This document shows, piece by piece, positions 60,917-64,000 of a DNA stretch of 64,000 nt. The notes below the pieces were generated by a model, which saw only the letters and a list, made by a program, of their open reading frames with translations, was not told where the DNA came from and did no database searches. This DNA is from Macrostomum hystrix (taxonomy: Eukaryota; Platyhelminthes; Macrostomidae): NCBI GenBank assembly GCA_950097015.1, contig CATNEN010000001.1, positions 22,931,501-22,995,500 of the forward strand, written 5' to 3'. The position numbers were made by a program, and so were the translations under genes. Each line of letters opens with the position of its first letter. Position 1 is the stretch's first letter.

Positions 60917-60999
60917 ACTCTGACATGTTTGCGGTCTCAAGCAGAGCCAGCATCAGTGTGCTCAGCAGCTTCTCAGCCTCAGCCTCAAGAGATTTTTGA
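60917..60999 (+). pseudogene. Relic WSC exon 2, unit B
   Basis: Same 83-nt remnant as in unit A with identical acceptor and stop, so the break predates the segmental duplication. Confidence 0.7.
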
Positions 61000-61084
61000 C
61001 AGATACAATTTTTTTTAAATTAATCTCATTTTTTGTTTTTCCTGGACTGCATAACTGTGCAATCTTTGCGCAACAAGAAACGAA

Positions 61085-61480
61085 ATGAATGCTGAAGATC
61101 AGATTGAAGAAGGCGATGAATTGCTGGAAGAAGAAGGAATCGATGAATTTGAAGCAGAAGTCGATGAAGATATCGTGGAACAGCAGCCTCGTCGGTACGC
61201 AACTGTAAGCAACAGTGACAGAGACCGTATCATCAAGGCTGCTGATCGTGGGGATGACTTTGTGGAACTGGCGCGCCAACTTGGAGTCAAGAGGTCAACG
61301 GCGTACACAATTGTGAGGTCAGGAAGAGCTCAAAAGCAGCCCAAGGGCGGAGCCAAAAGATTTAAGTGGGATGGAAAAATGCAGGCCCACGTACTTGGTC
61401 TCATCCAAGCGAATCCGCTTATCACGCTGAAAGAAATGAATGCTAATCAGCGCCAGCAACTCCCAGAAAGCCGCACGTAA
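61085..61480 (+). pseudogene. Tc1/mariner-like transposase N-terminal fragment, open frame, unit B
   Basis: 131-codon frame, intact where unit A has a stop (GAT GAA versus GAT TAA). Acidic tail, then HTH (RDRIIKAADRGDDFVELARQ, RSTAYTIVRSGRAQ). It stops at 61480 before any catalytic domain, so it is still a fragment. It could in principle make a DNA-binding-only protein, but nothing shows that it does. Confidence 0.7.
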
Positions 61481-62175
61481 CGGAGAAAACGATCAGCGTT
61501 AAGCTTGATGGAGCTCTGTAGACCACTAAGTTGGCACGAGATCTCCCTGCAGATCGCAACTCCCCTCGTGTGATCGAATACCCACTGCCTACTTCCCAAT
61601 AGCTCCCAAACCGAATGACCGACCTTCATGAAAGTCCACCACATGGATCAACAGTTTCACCCTTTATGATGAACTAACTTTCAAAGCTGTCCAGCGTCAG
61701 AGAATCTTTGATTCAATGATTCTTGTCGAAGATCCTGATAGCAAGGACAACTAACATTGCTTTCTATATACGAGCATGGCGAATCCATATTGGTTGAAAG
61801 TGTAAAAACTAACAGTAAAATAAGAAAATTAAATAAAATAATAGCCGACATAGCTACTGGATAAAATTTTATGAGCGGAAAAGTTTTGCTTATATTGGTG
61901 GTTTTTAACCCCAGACACCCCGACGAGAATGGTTGAATATCTCGACGATGCCGATGTTTTGTTATTCTGGAAGTTGTTTCATCGGAGGCTCGCTCAACTC
62001 CCCAGCGCTAGCGTTCGTGATTGTACACATCGCGAGTGTACATGTAAGCCACCCCCTCAAGGGTGGGTAGCTTTTGCGCCTTTACATCTTCATGGCGATT
62101 GGGTGAAGATTTAGGGAAATAACGAAAAATGTAGGTATTTGAAATACCCACTTTGTCTTTCTCACTGTCATAGTA
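61481..62175 (+). mobile_element. 3' part of the Tc1/mariner-like element, unit B
   Basis: Counterpart of 55910-56600 with isolated substitutions (for example gagcggaaaag). Ends about 90 nt before the SLC22 exon. Confidence 0.65.
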
Positions 62176-62266
62176 TTACTTAGCTTTTAGGATAAGTTAC
62201 TCGTACCTTTAGCTCTGATGCTCTCATACCCTCCTACAATCTTTTTTTGCATTCAAACATATTCAG

Positions 62267-63550
62267 GAAACGGCCGTGTCCAGATTCGGTCTCGTCTGTC
62301 ATCGCTCCTGGATGTCCAACTTGGCCACCACCTTCTACTTCGTTGGGTTTCTCTTAGGCTGCTCCCTGTACGGTGCACTGGCTGATAAGTTCAGCCGTTT
62401 GAAGATAATGGCAGCTTCGTTGGTGCACATGTCTGCCTGCACCATCGCGGCGTCGCAGGCGCCCCTCCTGTGGCTCTACTGGAGCCTGCAGCTGCTCACC
62501 GGAGCAGGCGTCGGCGGCTTCATGTCCAGCACATTCTCATTCGCGCTTGAGAACACCGATCCTGCTCATCGCAGCATCTGGGGCTTCAGCCTGCCCAATG
62601 GCTGGACTGCTGGCATCTCACTTGGCACCCTCATCGCCTACTTTGAGCGGCGATACAGTCGCCTGCTGCTGTATTATGGCCTGTCCATGATAGCCGCCAT
62701 TCCGCCTTTGCTCATGCTCAGCGAATCGCCCCGTTGGCTAGTCTCAGCCCGACGCTACAGCCAGGCTGACTCGGTGCTGCAACGCATCGCTCGAATCAAC
62801 AAGCGGTCACTGGGTGACGAGAACTTCTCATCCGAGATGACTTGCCGGAGCAGCTCTTCGAATGCGGCTAACTCGGCGAGCGCGAATGTTCTGGAGCTGC
62901 TCAAACGTCCGGGTCTGCGCCGCGTCACTGGCATTGTGTGGGCCATGTTCTTCAACGTGTCCATGGCCTACTACGGCATCTCGTTGGGCATCGGCGACCT
63001 GGGCGGCAGTATCTTTCTGAACCAGCTGATTTCAGCTGCTGTGGAGATCCCCGCCCGACTGTTGGGAATCCTGGCCAGCTACCGCATTGGTCGCAGGTTG
63101 AGCGTCATGATCTCATTCGGCTTGGTGGGCGCCTGTCTCACAGCCACCGCATTCCTGCTTGGCGACAGCCGCTACACGACAGCCCGCATTGCCACCGCCA
63201 TGACTGGCAAGTTCTGGATAACGCTAGCCTTCGACCTGTCCTGGCTCTACTCGGCTGAAGTTTTTCCTACGGTTCTTCGCAGCCTGGGACTCGGCACCGG
63301 GTCGACATTCGCCAGGGCCGGGGCGATGGTCAGCACCCTGGTGCCCGGTCTGGGCTTCGCTTGGCGTCCACTGCCGTTCCTTGTGCTGGCCGCCGGTCCG
63401 ATGCTGGTGGTCCTGCTCACAATGGCCGCGCCAGAGACCAAAGGTCGACGGCTGCCAGACAACATCGAAGACGGAGAAAGACTGGCGCTGAGTGGCGGCT
63501 GCGGCCGAAATCAGCGTGCAGACAGCAACAGCGGCGACATCGAGCTGTGA
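62267..63550 (+). CDS. SLC22-type transporter paralogue, 5' coding part not found
   Basis: An exon opening after acatattcag in phase 0 with ETAVSRFGLVCHRSWMSN, running 427 codons to TGA. Covers the part after the first extracellular loop: TM2 (NLATTFYFVGFLLGCSLYG), motif GALADKFSRLK, SESPRWLVS, and the last six TMs to ETKGRRLPDN. Compared with the paralogue at 43857, about 145 N-terminal residues (TM1 and the loop) are missing, and I see no exon for them in the 14.6 kb upstream. Motif A has Ser where the paralogue has Gly (FSRLK/FGRLK). Either an upstream first exon escaped me or was displaced by the WSC duplication, or this is a truncated gene. The frame has no internal defects. AATAAA follows at 63778. 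Confidence 0.8.
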   Translation, partial: ETAVSRFGLVCHRSWMSNLATTFYFVGFLLGCSLYGALADKFSRLKIMAASLVHMSACTIAASQAPLLWLYWSLQLLTGAGVGGFMSSTFSFALENTDPAHRSIWGFSLPNGWTAGISLGTLIAYFERRYSRLLLYYGLSMIAAIPPLLMLSESPRWLVSARRYSQADSVLQRIARINKRSLGDENFSSEMTCRSSSSNAANSASANVLELLKRPGLRRVTGIVWAMFFNVSMAYYGISLGIGDLGGSIFLNQLISAAVEIPARLLGILASYRIGRRLSVMISFGLVGACLTATAFLLGDSRYTTARIATAMTGKFWITLAFDLSWLYSAEVFPTVLRSLGLGTGSTFARAGAMVSTLVPGLGFAWRPLPFLVLAAGPMLVVLLTMAAPETKGRRLPDNIEDGERLALSGGCGRNQRADSNSGDIEL

Positions 63551-63628
63551 ACTGACGAACTGCATGGATGCCTGAGCTGTGAACTGACGAACTGCATGGA
63601 TGCCTGAGCTGTGAACTGACGAACTGAC
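63541..63628 (+). repeat. 32-bp repeat over the transporter stop codon, 2.7 copies
   Basis: gagctgtgaactgacgaact plus gcatggatgcct repeats from the last codons (GAG CTG TGA) into the 3' UTR. Only the first copy holds the coding end; the others are untranslated. Confidence 0.9.
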
Positions 63629-63777
63629 TGATAGCCTATTATGATAGCCTCGATATGCCCCTCATGGTAGCATTAGTGCGGAGTCGGTTATAAATGGCGG
63701 ACAGGAAAGGCAAAACCCCTTAGCCAATAGGAGTCCAGGTCTAAGGAGAATTTAAGATGACGGACCTTTCAGCCTCG

Positions 63778-63783
63778 AATAAA
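63778..63783 (+). other. Candidate polyadenylation signal of the second SLC22 gene
   Basis: AATAAA 228 nt after the stop codon and only 45 nt before the ATG of the next gene, so the two transcription units are tightly packed. Confidence 0.5.
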
Positions 63784-63827
63784 TCCTTTCTGAAAATACT
63801 TTTGAGAACAATTATTAGACATTAAAG

Positions 63828-64000
63828 ATGCCGCTTCTAAAGACCCGAGTTTCCCGTCAGATCTTTGTTCTGTGCTTCATTTTTCTGCTCTCCGGGTTCG
63901 GCATCTGCTCAGGCAGATCCGTCAGCATCGAGAGCTTGGGCTGCTTCCGTGACGCATCACTGCGAGATTTGAGAGGCCTACAGGGAGTGAAGCAGCTGCT
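63828..64000 (+). CDS. Third WSC-domain gene, 5' end only
   Basis: ATG opens MPLLKTRVSRQIFVLCFIFL, continuing to GFGICS, a signal peptide, then ESLGCFRDASLRDLRG, matching the WSC start YLGCFKDTPSARDLPG of the other two genes. Cut by the window edge after 57 codons. Diverged in sequence from copies A/B, so it is an older paralogue. No TATA box as clear as in A/B; the previous gene's poly-A signal lies 45 nt upstream of its ATG. Confidence 0.75.
   Translation, partial: MPLLKTRVSRQIFVLCFIFLLSGFGICSGRSVSIESLGCFRDASLRDLRGLQGVKQL

Larger units (their letters stand above)
56678..62248 (+). repeat. Segmental tandem duplication, unit B (about 5.6 kb)
   Basis: Direct repeat of unit A starting at the same cttttgtaattgaattg and ending ctcctacaatcttttttt, then gcattcaaacatattcag and the SLC22 exon. 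Shorter than A mainly because the 18-bp and 19-bp arrays have fewer copies. Confidence 0.95.

Overview
The window reads as nuclear DNA of an invertebrate animal. It has multi-exon genes with GT-AG introns, metazoan-only proteins (polycystin-1, NG2/CSPG4, synaptotagmin-like protein), tRNA-derived SINEs, Tc1/mariner-type transposon remains and many minisatellites. Moderate base composition, short introns mixed with repeat-filled ones, and an acceptor directly abutting a start codon would fit a free-living flatworm such as Macrostomum. That is a low-confidence guess; the sequence itself only shows 'invertebrate metazoan'.

Layout. (1) 1-11470, plus strand: 3' part of a polycystin-1-like gene (REJ region, GPS/GAIN, PLAT, 11-TM channel module), 13 exons, all phases matching. 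(2) 13411-32083, minus strand: a complete NG2/CSPG4 (kon-tiki) gene in 8 phase-compatible exons, 2570 aa, with signal peptide, two LamG domains, an EGF-like cysteine segment, exactly 15 countable CSPG repeats, one TM and a PDZ-type C-terminus. (3) 32704-47646, plus strand, divergent from CSPG4: a synaptotagmin-like (Slp/SYTL/bitesize) gene with C2A and C2B in 10 exons. Its last intron contains an intronless SLC22 organic-cation-transporter gene (43857-45596) on the same strand. (4) 47647-50581: no gene; a SINE and a 23-bp minisatellite. (5) 50582-62248: a tandem segmental duplication of about 6 kb. Each unit carries an 18-bp minisatellite, a TATA-driven two-exon gene for a secreted WSC + PAN-like protein (identical proteins in both copies), further minisatellites, a relic WSC exon, a SINE and a broken Tc1/mariner-like transposon. 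(6) 62267-63550: a second SLC22 gene lacking its 5' coding part. (7) 63828-64000: start of a third, diverged WSC gene.

The first three loci are membrane or trafficking genes (mechanosensory-type channel, transmembrane proteoglycan, Rab-effector-type vesicle protein) with no evident operon relation. The right third is an actively rearranging neighbourhood where SLC22 and WSC genes alternate. The most notable structures are the WSC duplication unit with microhomology at its edges, the nested transporter, a transposon end that appears to supply a splice acceptor of the Slp C2A exon, and a 59-copy minisatellite touching a CSPG4 splice donor.
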